From positions 50,267,565-50,331,564 of the forward strand of contig JANDEH010000009.1 in assembly GCA_024610705.1 (NCBI GenBank): a DNA stretch of 64,000 nucleotides, read 5' to 3'. The DNA is from Tetragnatha versicolor (lineage: Eukaryota; Arthropoda; Arachnida; Araneae; Tetragnathidae). Below the pieces are notes generated by a model, which saw nothing but the letters and a program-made list of their open reading frames with translations, made no database searches and was not told the DNA's origin. Position 1 is the first letter of the stretch; each line of letters opens with the position of its first letter. Positions 45,720 through 59,082 of the stretch are shown here, in pieces. A program made the position numbers and the translations under genes.

Positions 45720-48642
45720 AAGTTAATTTTTATGTAGTAGCTATTAAAATTATTTTTTATGCAGCACATTCCCACCTCATTGCAATACACTTTTTTCAAG
45801 AATCAACAGTCTGTAAAAAAAATTTACTTTTCTTATTGATCTTCTATATGAAACTTCAATAATTATTTTAGAAAAATACTTTCTTTTCAACAAAAAGAGG
45901 TTACTTCATTTTTCTAATCTTGCTATTCAATAATTCAAATGCTGTAATCAAGATATTATTATTAAAATTAGTATAATTAGTAAAAAGAATCAAATTAGTA
46001 AAAAAAATGTTTAACAATAATAAATCTTTATAGTTTTCAAAAGTTTTTCACAGTATCCTTTTAAAAACGTTTAGTACTAAAAATTTAATTAAACTTGCTT
46101 TTGAATTATTAAACACCCTCATATACAAAAAACCCCTTTATTACTCTGAATCAAAAATTGTTCCGTAAAATAACTGGAAATACAAGAAAAGATTTTCTGC
46201 TGGTCAGAGTTAAGAGGGAAATAGAAAAGAACTAAAAAATATGAATACTATTCGATAACTTAATCAAACCATATAAAAATAATACATATACTGTACTTCT
46301 TATACCGCGTATGTTTATATAAAGGCTTTTATTTCTACCAAACTCTGCATTTTAAACTGTTTCTACCTAAGCTATCTTATTAAGAGAACTGATTAATGAT
46401 ATTACAGAAATATCGCCATTATCCTTTTCCTGGCATCTGGTTGAAGGCTACGTGTATTTGACTCTCTGATAGATTATCCCGCTCCCCTTTTAGAAATTGT
46501 ATCGTTCTTTTTGCAAAACACGACATTTATGTATCGAATTGGCTAGCTCTCGCGGGCCTAACAAGAGTATAGTGTTCCCACGCCGCATATTTCTACCACC
46601 CGAAACAACACCTCCAAAAATCTAAAAAACAGCCTCGGCCTAATTATATCCCCACGTGATTTTCGATGTTTTTGTGACCCTTTTCCTGATATCAGGGCGG
46701 TATTTCTGATAGGCCACAATGAACACTTGTCTATGCAAAACCTCTGGAATGCGCCGAATGTCAAGTTGAAAAAAGTTCCGTTGAGGAAGAATATGAGGGA
46801 GAACGGCCGTAGGTGGGGTGTAGCTATTTCAAGACGGACCTGGCACTGGCTCTGCCAGAAGTCATTCCTTTTCATTCATCAAACCTACCTTCCTTTCTTA
46901 CTGAGTTATGAGACTCATATACGCCTGGATCCGAGTTGACTTTGGGAAGGCAAGAAGTACGTTTGAAATAGATTCAGGAATTCTACAAATTTTGAAAATC
47001 TGGGTGGAAGGGTTCAAGTGTGGGTCTTTTTTCTCTTGGGTTGTTAGATGATGCCTCATTAAGTACGCATTAAAATACGCTTAAAGGGGTGAATTAATTT
47101 GTGACGGCTGTATGTGTTTGAAGATTGGGTCACGTTTCAGCTGTCATGATCCTTATCTTTTTTTAAAAGAAAAATTGCTATTCGAGAGTATTGGTACGCT
47201 TTTAAATTTTTATAACTATTTTAAGTTATTGTTCATCTAATAAGCAGGTACTTACCCCAAAGCAATCCAACAAACCAAAAAAGTTGGTGAACGTTAAAAT
47301 AGTCCGCCTTAATACTTTGAAGCAGCTTCATCCGTTGATTGTTTTATCTCTTAAGGTGCAAATATTTTTTATGAAGAATGTTTTGAAGGATAACTATTTG
47401 AAGAGGTTTGTAATTTGCTTACCTTTTGCATAATATGGAAAATCATAAACCCATATTTTTAAATTAAAATCTTGCACTCCATTAATTCACTGTCAAAAAG
47501 CATCATGGACCTATTTGAAATGGGAAAACAACTTTTAAGTTGAAAGTTAGATTAAAATATAACATTTAATCATAAAATCTTAAAATTAATGATAAATGAT
47601 AAAAAGGTTTTATGAACAAATACTCTGATTCATCAACATAAACTTAACTCAATCACTCTACCCCCATTTGAAAAACCAATACGAATTGAGAGAAAAATTT
47701 TAACTGACACAAGTTTTGATATACGATTCTGGGTTACTAATAGAAATTACGAATTCTCAGATATGGGATAGGTAGACATGGGACTGAGAAAATATTGATG
47801 CTTGTTTCTAATTTACAAAATATAAAATTTTCTATAAATTATAATGATCCTTAGTAACTTGGTTCAGACTCCACAGTTGGTTTACTGGGTCTGACTGCTA
47901 GGTGCTCAAGCACCCCAGTTGTTTGTACCACATGAACTTGGCCATGAAGCGTCCTGTGCCAGCCGAACTAAGAATAGCCCCCCCGTCTACAGTGAAGGAA
48001 CGTATTTGTACCATGTGTACCATTGAACCACCGTGGTATGACGTCTTTGGCTGCTTTCCATATGATGTAAGCCGTAAAGAACTAACTCTACTACGAATCT
48101 TTTTTTACAGAAGCTGTAGCGTCTTAAGGACATGTCACTACTATATTACGTGACAAACACCAGTTTCCAACCAACATTAATATCCTATATTTAAATAAAG
48201 ATGGGTACTTTTTTTCATTTGACGTTTACATAATTTTGAATTACTTCCCATGATGAATTTAAGAGTTTAAATCTGGTTTAAATCTCCGCTAAAATGGTGG
48301 TATGGTTCAAAAAAGAGGTTCTTAAAAACTATTCCACTTTATTGGCTTTTATACTATAAATTTTACAATGACGAAAGTTTTACTTTCACATGACTCTTTC
48401 CATTTAAAGAGTAACAGAAATCTTAAGAAATTCTTACTTTCCTTAAAAATATTTCATTAAAAACAGGTGAGATGAATAGTGAGGAAACATTGCCTAATTT
48501 GGTACTGATAATAAGAACTCCACTTACTGGTTATAGGGGCCTTAAAAACTTCTCTAGAATATCATTGTATCCTACATTCTATTTGAGTTTAGCTTGGCTT
48601 TAGGTAACTTCATGGTATGTTAATTAAGCCTTCATACACCTA
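45720..48642 (+). other. Intron, AT-rich with mixed-composition patch 46430-46950
   Basis: Open frames on both strands in 46558-46939 and at 47902-48153 have no recognised domain and no suitable splice sites. Nothing was assigned. Confidence 0.4.
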
Positions 48643-48901
48643 CACTGTTAAAAAGAAAGTTCAACCTTTCACCCCAAACTGGTTCAAATTTAGCTGCAAT
48701 CTATAGTTCGATAACAGGTTTCACCACGTTCTCGGTGCTTTCACTAGTGAAAGCACCGGATTTCACTAGTGAAAACACCGAATACTTGGTGAAACCTGTT
48801 ACTGAACCTTAGGTTGCAGTTAAATTTGAACCAAGTTTGTGGTGAAACAGCCCAACCTTTCACCACAAATTGGTTAAAGGATGAACTGTTTTTTAACAGT
48901 G
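48643..48901. mobile_element. Palindromic MITE, CACTGTTAAAAA termini, TA flanks
   Basis: The ends are CACTGTTAAAAA (48643) and TTTTTTAACAGTG (ending 48901), with TA outside both (48641-48642 and 48902-48903). The whole 259 bp folds back on itself: blocks such as TTCAACCTTTCACC and GGTTCAAATTTA recur in inverted order. The centre holds a perfect 26-bp palindrome at 48733-48758 with TTTCACTAGTGAAA at its middle. Tc1/mariner-type MITE is likely. Confidence 0.75.
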
Positions 48902-51374
48902 TATTAAGGATGATACATTTACATTATGTTACAAAATAAATTAATAACCATTTTCCTAAAATATTTGATTTCATGGCAATATTTCATCTGCAGTTTTAAA
49001 AGCTTTTCAGGTTAGGGGGGTTTTGAAATACTAAAAACAGTTTGCAAATTATACCAAATCCTTTTTTGTTTATCAGTCAGTCTACGCTGAAACGCTTAAT
49101 TGCCTTCTAGTAGATACGCATCCCTACTCGTAGAGTTAGTTACCTTTGAGCTTTCCATACAGTGTTCCTGGTATTAAAAAAACCTGGGGGAGCATTTGAT
49201 ATCCCTTTAACCCTGTGTGTGGCACTCAACCTTTTGCGGGTACAGTCTTAGGTATACTAATTAATGGCGTTGCGCAAAATGAGCGACTTGATTGAGCCGC
49301 ATTCTTCCCGAGTGTAACGCGGTACAGAAGCCATCTCAAAGCTGAAAAAACAGATGTCACGGTTCATTCGATTGAGGAAGACGTATTGTGGCGAGGAAGC
49401 TCATTTGGCAACTCTTCTGGCTTTCTTAAGTTCGCGCTTTAGCCGAGACTATTTCTCTCTCTGCAATCTCTTGGACTAATTCTGGGTTTCTCTGGAACAA
49501 CTTGGGTTCAAAGGCTTGAATAACAGGGTCCATTCAGAGGTGGTTCCAGAACTTTCTCGTTGTTGATTCTCAATCACGGAACGACTTAAGTTCTGTTAAT
49601 TGGTTTAAGAACCAAAGGATTGGGTTTTTTTGTCTTGAGAATTGGAGATCTTGAAGGATCTCTCTAACTTGCTAATATAGTAGATTCAGCTACCACCGTT
49701 TTTACTTAGATATTATCTATAAGTAATTGAAAACGCTCTTCTTTAAAATCATTAATGATGCCAAAATCCTTATATAGACTGTTATTAAAACTATTATTTG
49801 CTCAAATGTAGCCTTTATAAGAAGAATAGTATACTTACGGTCAAATGGAAGTCTTTTTTAAAACATATACTTTAGTTTCATGCGTTATTTTTATTAAGTC
49901 TTTACATTCAACATCGTTGTCCCTGTTTTAAAACAATTCGATATATAAAATAAACTTGATATCTCTTCGACATAAATAAGGGCCGTTTTTCTTATCCCTT
50001 AACTTTTGATGTAGGATATTTAAAACTTTTTCTTTTATTTCGTGATACCTTGTATTTACGAAAGTTAACAGGCTTTTTCTGATTTATACGTAATTAAGAA
50101 TTCAAATTCAATTAATTAAGAATTCAATAAGAATTCAACCAAATACTTTCTATCCAACAGTTAAGTAATCTTTTCTTACTCTTCGACTTGTAAAAAAGTC
50201 TGTAACGTGATCATAAATTCTTGTTTGCGTACGGATTACTATTTTTAATTGGACGATTTATACCAAAACCGCCTCCTGCAACGAGATCTGCTTAAATAAA
50301 CAAACTGTTAGCTTCCTTCCACCCCCTAACAAAACCAGACATATCCTAGTTAAAGAGTATTTTCATTAGCTAAACAAGATCATAAATCTTCAAGGGCGCG
50401 AAACATGTTGAATAGTGAGCTTGTAGTGATTTATGAAGGAGACTTTCTCCTGCTTTATAAATTTATCCTCTCGAAGCTTTTAAAAATTCCGTTCGTTAAA
50501 ATAAGAACGGGGAAGTGGTGTTTCCTTTCCCAAGTGTTTTCGTACGCTAAACCCAAGTTAAGGGAAGTTTATTTGTTATGAACACGGAGGAGTATTTGTT
50601 TACGTGTCTGTATTCTTTTGAACTATTTTAAGGTAAATTTAAGTTAAAAGTTTGCGTTAAGAGTTTTTGTGCAGAACAACTTACGGACAGTTCGTTCATC
50701 AGTTTCGATTACATTTGATTTTGTAAGCCGATAGTGCTTTGATATCAACCGATATATTATATCGTGGATATTATTATTTAATGTCTTCCTACTAAGGTGT
50801 AAACTACAGAGCTTTCTTTTATTGAACATTGTTTGATTCATATACTGATATTACTAACTGAATCTTAACGTTAAGTAAATACTTACTTCAATTCACACAA
50901 CAACGAGCTAGTATAACTCCAACAAGTTAACATTTTTATTTACCTTGTTGTTGCTTCAAACACCTCAATTTAAAGCTTGGCATCTTATTTTAAACTCTTA
51001 AAGGTTTAATTGAAGTGAAATTTATTATAGTTTGGGGGAGGTATATTTAATTTTTGAATAATTTTAATTTTTATTCAGCTTTGGAAGCTGAAATGTATCT
51101 GTTCAATGCAAAGTAACACCTCTCTGCTTAAGCATATGAAGTTCTTTAAAGATTTGCGTTAGAAAATGAAATTTTCAAAATGAAAACTTTATTGAAATAT
51201 AAATAGTAAGCCTAGCAAAAGCCTAGAAAAGAAAGAAAATAAAGCCTAGCAAAAGTTTTTAAAACCTAAAAAGCTAAATGCAAACATTGCAATTACACAA
51301 TATTATTCTTATTTATCAGATTCACTGTAGTTTATATCTATTAATTAATAGAAAAACAAAAGTAATCATGATGT
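48902..51374 (+). other. Intron, mixed composition 49080-49650 then AT-rich
   Basis: The 49080-49650 stretch is less AT-rich, without a recognisable exon or ORF. The rest is AT-rich. Confidence 0.4.
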
Positions 51375-51806
51375 AATGGGATACTTGATCCCTGGGATGA
51401 TGTATCTCTCGAAAGAAAGGGATAAAATATTACTAATATGATATTTATACAAAATATTCGTTTTGAATAATAATCCATCACTGAATTGTAATTGTTCACT
51501 GAAAAAAACTACTTAATTATTAAAGACAGTCTTTACTTTAAAATTCCACTTAATTTAGTTTTATAAGTTGAGCATAGAACAGTTACTATAAAAATTAACA
51601 TGTTTGCCTTTTGAAAAGTTTTCCTTGCCACATTCAGACAATCATTCCTTGAGCTAAAACAAAAAGACTGAAAAAGATCAAGTGTTGCTAGATTTTGTGT
51701 ACATGTATAACTTTAAAATTGTTGCTAGATATCAAAGCTCTTCTAATTGATTTTTGGCTAAGGGATCAAGATCCATAGAGATCAAGTATCCCCAGTCTCC
51801 CCTACA
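51375..51806. mobile_element. Possible decayed TIR element, GGGATACTTGATC ends
   Basis: GGGATACTTGATCC near 51379 is matched in inverse by GATCAAGTATCCCCAGTCTC near 51781. The right end has CCCAGTCTCCCCTAC, which looks like a fuller terminus (in reverse GGGGAGACTGGGG), while the left end is shorter. It is probably a damaged non-autonomous copy. Confidence 0.35.
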
Positions 51807-53442
51807 TAGTTTTGTTACCAAATTAATCTTTGTTGGTCTTGACTGAAAGTATAAACATCCCATTGCTTAAACAAACTTCTGTATTAACAAAATGAAGCAA
51901 ATGTTTCAACTTTCAATATTTGTACAAACAAACTCGTCTTTCTTTCAAAAGGGAGAAAATATACGGCTTAAAAAAGTTTCCAGTTTTTGGCAATTTAAGT
52001 TTGAAATTTATTTACTGAGAAAGAGCTTGTGGGGTAAGAAGGAAGTTCCGTGTTGTTTTAACTGAAATTATAAAGCTTTCTTAAAATGGAGAGTAATGGC
52101 ACCGTTAACAAGCTTAGGGGAGTTTTTGTTAAAAATATTCTGCAAGCTGGTCTGGGATAGATCTGTTCCAAGACAGTGCAATTGATTTTGTCTGGCACGG
52201 TACTATTTCAAATTTGCCTGCAGCACTCCTCCAAAACAGTTGACTGGTGTATAACTAACTAAAGTTATATTAAGACGCTTATAACTCTCGTTAACTGGAA
52301 CAATCTGAAAGCTTTGTGAATAATAAAATGCACAAGACCTTTTTTTAATTTGAATTTATTATCCATTTAATCAAAATTCAATACCATTTATCTCTGTGTA
52401 ATCTGCTAAATTATTGTAATACTATACTTAAATTTTACTTTTACTTTTGTTTTATTTTCAACCAATTAAATGTCTCCTTACTTCCAACATTACTACTTCT
52501 TTTAATGTGAAAAGGAATAATAAACGAAATTCAAACAAACTTCACACTCGCTCTTACCCAAAATTAAAAGTAAATAAAACAGAAAGTGGTTTCCTTCATC
52601 TACTAGTTTAATACAAATTGAGAACAAGGGCCATTTGATTGAAGGGTTATAACGAGACAAGTTTACGAAAAAAATTACCGACGAATCACAGCGTAAAATA
52701 AGAAATACCTCTATTAAAAATTAAATAAGCAAAAAATAAGAAAACATTTTATAAAATGAACTTTCCAAGCGATTTAAAAAAATATAAATCAACAAATCAA
52801 TATGTAAAATTCTTTAAAAAGGGAATGAATTTATTCTCCCATATCGAAACGAAACAACGTAAGGGTATAGCGCAATAGAGGAAGAATTAATTTGTTGCAG
52901 GCCGAAGCCAGCTATAGACCGTGTAAATAAAATAGGCTGCTTGACACCATGGCAACGCAATAGAAATGCAATGGGTAATGACTATACTCTGTTCATTTAG
53001 AATTGGCACCTGAGAAATAGTGCTTTCCCCCTCGCTAGAAGCGTAACCATAGTTACGCTCTTCGCGCAGCCAATAGTTAGCCTTCTTCGTCACTTTGACG
53101 TGGATAGTTGCTATGGTTACCGATCAGTGGTGGGGGAAGGAAATATTTTCAGGCGCCTTTTTAAAATGAATAGAATATAGTAGTGAGCCGCCAATTTTAT
53201 TTACACAGACTATACCATGAGGTTGTTTACACAAAAACAGAACAACTACAAATCTGAATGAAGCAAACATTTAAATAAAAAATTAACAAAATAAATAGGT
53301 AAATAAAAAAGACAATGGGAGTGTGAAAACCAAATGAGCAAATGACAAAAAAAAAGTTAACACTCGAACGAATTTCAGAACTGGGATTGTGTAACCTTTT
53401 TATTTTTTTTATAAAATTATGGCATATTATAAGAAAAAGATT
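51807..53442 (+). other. AT-rich intron
   Basis: No coding signal. A mixed patch at 52880-53130 includes an imperfect inverted pair (AACCATAGTTACG and GCTATGGTTACC). Nothing else was seen. Confidence 0.4.
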
Positions 53443-54780
53443 ACACTGTTCAACAATGAAAAAATTTCCTTGATGAAAATAGCAATTTCTTATAGATTTT
53501 GGGTCGCTGAATACGAAAATCAACATTAAAATTCTCAAAAAACTCAGGATTTTAGGGGAACAGCCCCTCCCCCTTTTTACGTTTTTCGACGACTTTATAG
53601 CTTTAAACTCGATTTTCAGGGTCAAAAAGCATTGCTTTAATCTTCAAATTGCCCTCCGGGGGACAAGAAAGGTTCAAGTTAATAAAATATGATAAATTTA
53701 TAACAAATGGATAGGTTTAAGGTGTAATTACCCCCCTAAAAATGCAAAAAATTAGCTAAAAATTAAAGAGGTTTTATTACGCTATTTTTCCTCTTATTTT
53801 TTACGCAATTCACGTTTGTAGGGTCCTAACCCTTCCCCAAGGACACAAATTTGATGGCAATATGCAGCAGCAATGGTTTTTACTAAAAGCGGTTGAGGTG
53901 AGAGCGCCCCCAAAGCACCCACGGAAGGGTTCTATGTCGCACATAGAGTTAAACTGTGCTGTACTAAAAAAATTTGAAGCCACTAACTGAATTTCAGCTG
54001 ATTCTTGTGTAAAATTATCTACTGAATTCAAATATGACACCCATTTTCCTCCATTACCCTCAGTTTTTAAGGGGATGCTCCCTAATTGTTATCCACAGCC
54101 GTGCATCTATTAACATCTTGAAACATGGAATCCTCACTCCCTAAAACCGGTCAGTTTTTAAAGAACTGATGAGTTTCTACTTAGGATAGACCCAAAATAT
54201 AAGAAAAACGTCATATGTAATCTTTTCAAAATCATCAATATTAATTCCTGAGCTCGCAAGCGCCTTCGCGATTTTGGAAGTCTTCCGACCTCTTCCGCGG
54301 GGGCTTCTGGGAGGCTAACACCTCAGCCGCTTTTAGTAAAAATTATTGCTGCATATTCTCATCAAATTTGGGTCCTTGGGAAATGGTTAGGACCCGTCAA
54401 ACGGGAATTGCGTTAAAATTAGAGGAAAAAATAGCGTATAGAAACCTCTATAATTTTAGCTATTTTTTGTATTCTTAGGGGGGTAATTACCCCTTAAACC
54501 TATCCATTTGTTATAAGTTTATCATATTTTATTAATTTGAACTTTTCTTGTTACCTGGGAGGCAATTTGAAGACTAAAACAATGCTTTTTGACCCTGAAA
54601 ATCGAGTTTTAAGTTATTAAGTCGTCGAAAACGTAAAAAGGGGGAGGGGCTGTTCCCCGAAAATCCTGAGTCAATTGAAAATTTTAATGGTGATTTTCGT
54701 ATTCAGCGACCCGAAATCTATTAGAAATGACTATTTTCATCAAGGAAAAAATTTTGAAGGTCAAATTTGTTGAACAGTGT
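53443..54780. mobile_element. 1.3-kb foldback element with ~490-bp arms
   Basis: The left arm (53443 to about 53930) and the right arm (about 54280 to 54780) are inverted copies with more divergence than in the 37.5-kb element. The ends are ACACTGTTCAACAA and TTGTTGAACAGTGT. Shared landmarks read inward include TTTTCGACGAC, GGTCAAAAAGCATTG and the TAGGTTTAAGG stretch. The centre of about 350 bp is unpaired. The minus-strand frames at 53227-53625 and 53810-54040 lie in or across an arm and show no domain. The CACTGTT terminus recalls the MITE at 48643. Confidence 0.8.
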
Positions 54781-55739
54781 TATACACAAACCAACATGCT
54801 CATTGCTCATATTCCCAGTTATTTACGCTTTTGCAAGTGCTTACTTGACGAAGATACGAAAACATTCGTCATTATTTTATTTTAAGAGCTAGTTGTTCAG
54901 TAATTTTGAAATCAGCCCAAATTGAAATCGACAAGAGGGCTTGCGGCTTCTGACTCATTTTTCGTAGAATCCTCGAGAAAACTTTGATTCACTTCCTCTA
55001 AAATCGCGAAAAACTTTTCGATCTCTTTTGGAGTAATTCCAATTCAGTTACTAAGCTCACAAAGGAATAGATGGAATTGAGGAAATGAAAAATTTGGAGA
55101 AACAATTTTGTTTTTGATAACTGTTTTTTAAATACTGAAAACTGAAATTATGAAACTGAGAAATTTTCCTGAATTCACAAAGCATGTATTACTATTAGAA
55201 TATTCTTGTTCAAATGCATTTAAAGGTCTTTTTCAAATGGTATACGTATAATTTCAAACTGCATGAATAAATTTTAAACTTAAATATAGTTTAATTAAGT
55301 AATTTTTGAAATTTTTTATAAAGTTCTCAAAGAGGTTGAGTATAATCGAAATTATATCTTGGTTTTGACATTTTAAGTAATAGGAATGTTAAATGTCATA
55401 AAACGTGGATAATTGTATGTGAATATATACTTATCCTAGAAGATAGTATGCAATTTCAAAGTATTTACGGAAATGCAATTACAAAGAATTTTAATTATTA
55501 ATGAAATTTTAAAATTGTCCTGATGACTTTCCATTTCTTTATCATTTATATTTAACAACTCAACTGTTGTTAACTTAACAGGAGTAAATATTTTAGCATT
55601 TAGTGAGAAAAATAATATCGCATTGATAGAATACTACGTAGCTTATATCAAAAATGATCTACGTCCATTTCATTCTTCAAGTGTGATGTTCACCCTATGA
55701 AACTTAGTTACTTCCTCCATACGTCTCAAACTAAAAACA
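54781..55739 (+). other. AT-rich intron
   Basis: Nothing recognised. Confidence 0.45.
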
Positions 55740-56330
55740 AATGAGAAAACCCCACCCCCACTTTAATAGACCAAAACAGATTCCCTACCTAGCTAAAGAG
55801 CGTGTCATTGAAACCCCCCGATGCAAAAGACCGACTGTCAATCAACAAACCCGGTGTAATCATAGCCGCCGTATTCCTTTCCCAAATCGTCGACTTAACG
55901 CCAAATAAATCGGCGGGGGCAAAAAGGTGTGAACAAGCCCGCTAACAGGCCCCCGCTACCTGTTCCTCATTCCCAGTGAAATCGGCCGGGAAAGCGGAGC
56001 AGTGGATATGCGGTGTCTTATGAGCCGCGCGATCTCCTTTTAAGGTTTCCGGAGAACCTCTGCCAGAATCTGAGACACGCTCGCCTGCCATTCGGCCCAG
56101 CGGAAGGCGTGTCTAGGCATGCCTCTCTCCCGCTTTCCCGTTCTGTTTTCCCAACTTTCTGGGAGAGGGGGCTGGGTCCTAATTGCGGGAGTTGGGTTGG
56201 TTTAGGTTGGGGAAGTCTTAATGTCTTTTCTTGCGTTAAGAAAAGGCTGCATTGTAATTTTAAAGCTTTTTTTCCTTGCGTAAAAGGTTCTTTTGAAAGA
56301 GGAACAGAAAAAGTATAGTACCGACCGTTA
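55740..56330 (+). promoter_or_regulatory. GC-rich block, possible regulatory region
   Basis: A 600-bp island with GC content and CpG far above the flanks. It contains an open frame (56013-56318) with no recognised domain or splice structure. Such islands in long introns of AT-rich insect genomes are often promoters or enhancers, but no specific element was identified. Confidence 0.25.
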
Positions 56331-56380
56331 ATTCCGGATTATCTGGAGGGATTTCCTCGAAATAAGGTTAACTTAACAAA

Positions 56381-56577
56381 CAGCTGTATTCACCACTAAC
56401 CTAACCTAAGGTTAATCTTACTAACAGCTGTATTCACCACTAACACCTAAGTTTAACCTATTATACAAACCTCTGATTGGTAGTTGAGGAAGGAAAACGA
56501 GTTTTAATCCAATTAGAGTTGGCCAAAAAGCTTGATTCCAGATTAACCTTAGGTCAGGTTGGTGGTGAATACAGCTG
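56381..56577. mobile_element. MITE-like element, 37-bp inverted ends
   Basis: The left arm 56382-56418 (AGCTGTATTCACCACTAACC, then TAACCTAAGGTTAATCT) matches the complement of 56540-56576 with only two changes. The first 22 bp of the arm (AACAGCTGTATTCACCAC and following) are repeated directly at 56423-56444. It is 197 bp and non-coding. Confidence 0.7.
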
Positions 56578-57269
56578 GAGGGTTTCGTGCAATATTATGA
56601 CAACTCGAAAAATCTTACATCTTTAGTACAGGGTACCTTGAGTAATTAAGAGCTAGGGTTTTAGTTGAGAATCGGTATTTCTCTTTTTCTGTCATATTTA
56701 TCTCCTCTTTCATTCATATTCGTTCATACTTTTCTCCTTTTCTCTTTTTTCTCTTTAGTTCTCCAACTTTCCTATATATCTTAGGCTCATTTTTTTCTCT
56801 TTAGCCATTTATATTTCAGTCTCTCTTTCATTGGTCATTCTCTTTCTCCACTCATTCTTTCGTCTTTACTTTTTCTTTCATTATCTTTCACTTGCATTAT
56901 CATAGAAGCCCTGATATTTTTCTATCACTCAAATAAAAATAATGTATTCTTTATTGAGAAAATTATTAAATGTAACTAAAGTTCCATTAAATCTTGTATT
57001 TCTATTACTAAGCATGAAATAATGAACTTACGTTTGGTAACGAAACATTATAATAACACTAATGCTAAGGCTATAAATATACCAATAGGCCAATAGCATT
57101 ACAAAACAATTGCTTATAAATTTTGTAGTATCCTAAATATTTCGTCAGTTATTTAACAACAAACATTAAAAATTGATATTTGTTTAGTGCTTACATTAAA
57201 ATGTTTGGTATCAAAGTTGGCTTGAACATCGTAGTAAGCCTTCTCTGAGTCAGGGTTGAATTTTGGGAG
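56578..57269 (+). other. AT-rich intron with CT-rich stretch
   Basis: 56670-56890 is rich in TTTCTC-type pyrimidine sequence. No gene. Confidence 0.45.
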
Positions 57270-57990
57270 GTCTAAAAAGCACTTGAAACAGTGAACGTTT
57301 GGCAAGTGAGACGCCGATTGTTGGTAAGCGCAGATAACAATTGACGTTTTGAATTGGAGTGTGACGGAGTTCGACAGAGATGTTTGAGAGTTTAAAAATA
57401 AATTGCTGCTCGATTGTTTTAGTGCGATCACTCTGTAGGTGAAGGTTAACCTATTTGAGGTATTCTTAATGGCAGTTTAAATGCAGGTAAGAAATAATTT
57501 GCAATTCACGAATATAAAGAAGAGTTTTTTCGGTAAAGATGGATGACCCTACGAGATTTGAAATAAAAAGTTTGAGAGTGTTAATGTACTTGATTGAATG
57601 ACAAACGTGAGTCTTTCAAGGTCAGGGATAAGCTTTTGTGAATATTTAAAAGCACTTATGTATCCCTGCAAAAGTTTAGATATCAATTACTTTTGTAGAA
57701 CAGTGTTCGCTAATTGAAGAAGTAACTGTGTCGGTAAACGGGTTAACGTAAAAAGAAATTGATGACTAAAAATATGACGGGGTTTGAAACAGATGTCTTG
57801 AGAGTAGTAAAATAAATGATGTGTCTACATCACTGGAGCGAACACTCTGAACGTCTGAGTTAACCTTAGGGGTGTGTCTGGTTGAAATCTAAAAGCACTT
57901 GCGAAGAAGTTTTTGTTTGGCAAGTAAAGACATAACTGTCGGTAAACATCTATAGCGATTAGGAGGTTGGATAAGAAATTGAAGAGTTTA
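57270..57990. repeat. Degenerate complex tandem repeat
   Basis: AAAAGCACTT recurs near 57279, 57649 and 57891. GTTTGGCAAGT and (T/G)GTAA(G/A)C blocks follow the first and third. A GACGG.GTT block, then ACAGATGT.TTGAGAGT, occurs near 57363 and 57776. CACTCTG then GTTAACC recurs near 57430 and 57846. Together these show three or four diverged units of a few hundred bp. The minus-strand frame at 57153-57431 overlaps the first unit and is not a convincing gene. Confidence 0.5.
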
Positions 57991-59082
57991 AATATGTATC
58001 TGTTAAAGCTTAGAAGTTAACTTGGTTATTTAAACTTTTTGGTTTATACCTTTATAAAAATGAAATGACTTGATAGAAACTTATTTCAATACTTTAATAC
58101 TTATACTATTAACACGAGTCTTTGTTCTGATAACTATAGATACTGAAATTAGTTAGTTATAATCTAATTTAACAATCTTAGTATGATATTGCTAATTGTT
58201 TCTATGATAATAATTTTAAATACATTAGTTGTGTAATTAATCGCAATTGTTAATGAATAGTAGGAAAACTTCTTTTATCAAAAGTTTTTTTCATCTATGA
58301 CGATACAATTTTATACTCTGCATGAAATTTAAAAAATAACTTAAATTTCGTCTTTTGGTTTATTTTTTAAATTTTTTTAAAGCCGCCTTATCATAAAACT
58401 TTCCATTAAATATCAGTGAAATTTTTCCTATACTCTAAACGTGAATAAGGAAAAAACCTAAGGAACCTACGGAGCTTACGTGCTAAACTTTAAACGACTG
58501 CAATATAAACATAGGTGGTTATGCACTTTATTGCATGAAACCACTTTTAAAGAACCTATGATAAATAAGAAAGTTTCTGACTTTTGTGGAAGAAAGAGAA
58601 TGTTTTGTGAGGTAAAAAAGTGGAAACATGATTAGTAAAACGAGAAAATTTCTTGTTCTATTCTTACCATCGTTACCTCAGTACTAAATAGACGCTGCTG
58701 TATAAAAAATAAGGGGAAAAATTGGAACACACGGCCACTTTATTATAAGATATTATAAGACACCACTTTTATGATTTTTGAAGGCGTTCAAAAGCTAAGA
58801 GCTGCATCGAAATATTGTTCGCTTTTTCTACTGAGGGAAACGATGCTTTTTGCGACACTCCAAAAGGCAAAGTATCAAGAAGTGTAAATCAGTCTTAGTT
58901 TTTGTTTAGAAAATACTTACAGCTATACCATGAAAGCTAAAAAGATAAGTTATCTTTAAGAATATTTTTTTTCTTGTTTGTATATCGCTCTAAACTTATG
59001 CGGTCGAAAGGATTTAACTGGGTTTTCCTAATTCAAATTTTAACGAACTAAAGACTTTTTGAAGATTCATGTCCTTATAACC
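57991..59082 (+). other. AT-rich intron
   Basis: Nothing recognised. Confidence 0.45.

Noticed and set aside
47902..48153. 83-codon frame with several Cys residues
   Set aside because: The Cys spacing fits no zinc finger I know, and the frame has no supporting splice or promoter context.
53227..53625. 132-codon minus-strand frame
   Set aside because: It crosses the boundary of the foldback element and is rich in Phe and Ile from AT-rich DNA; no domain was seen.
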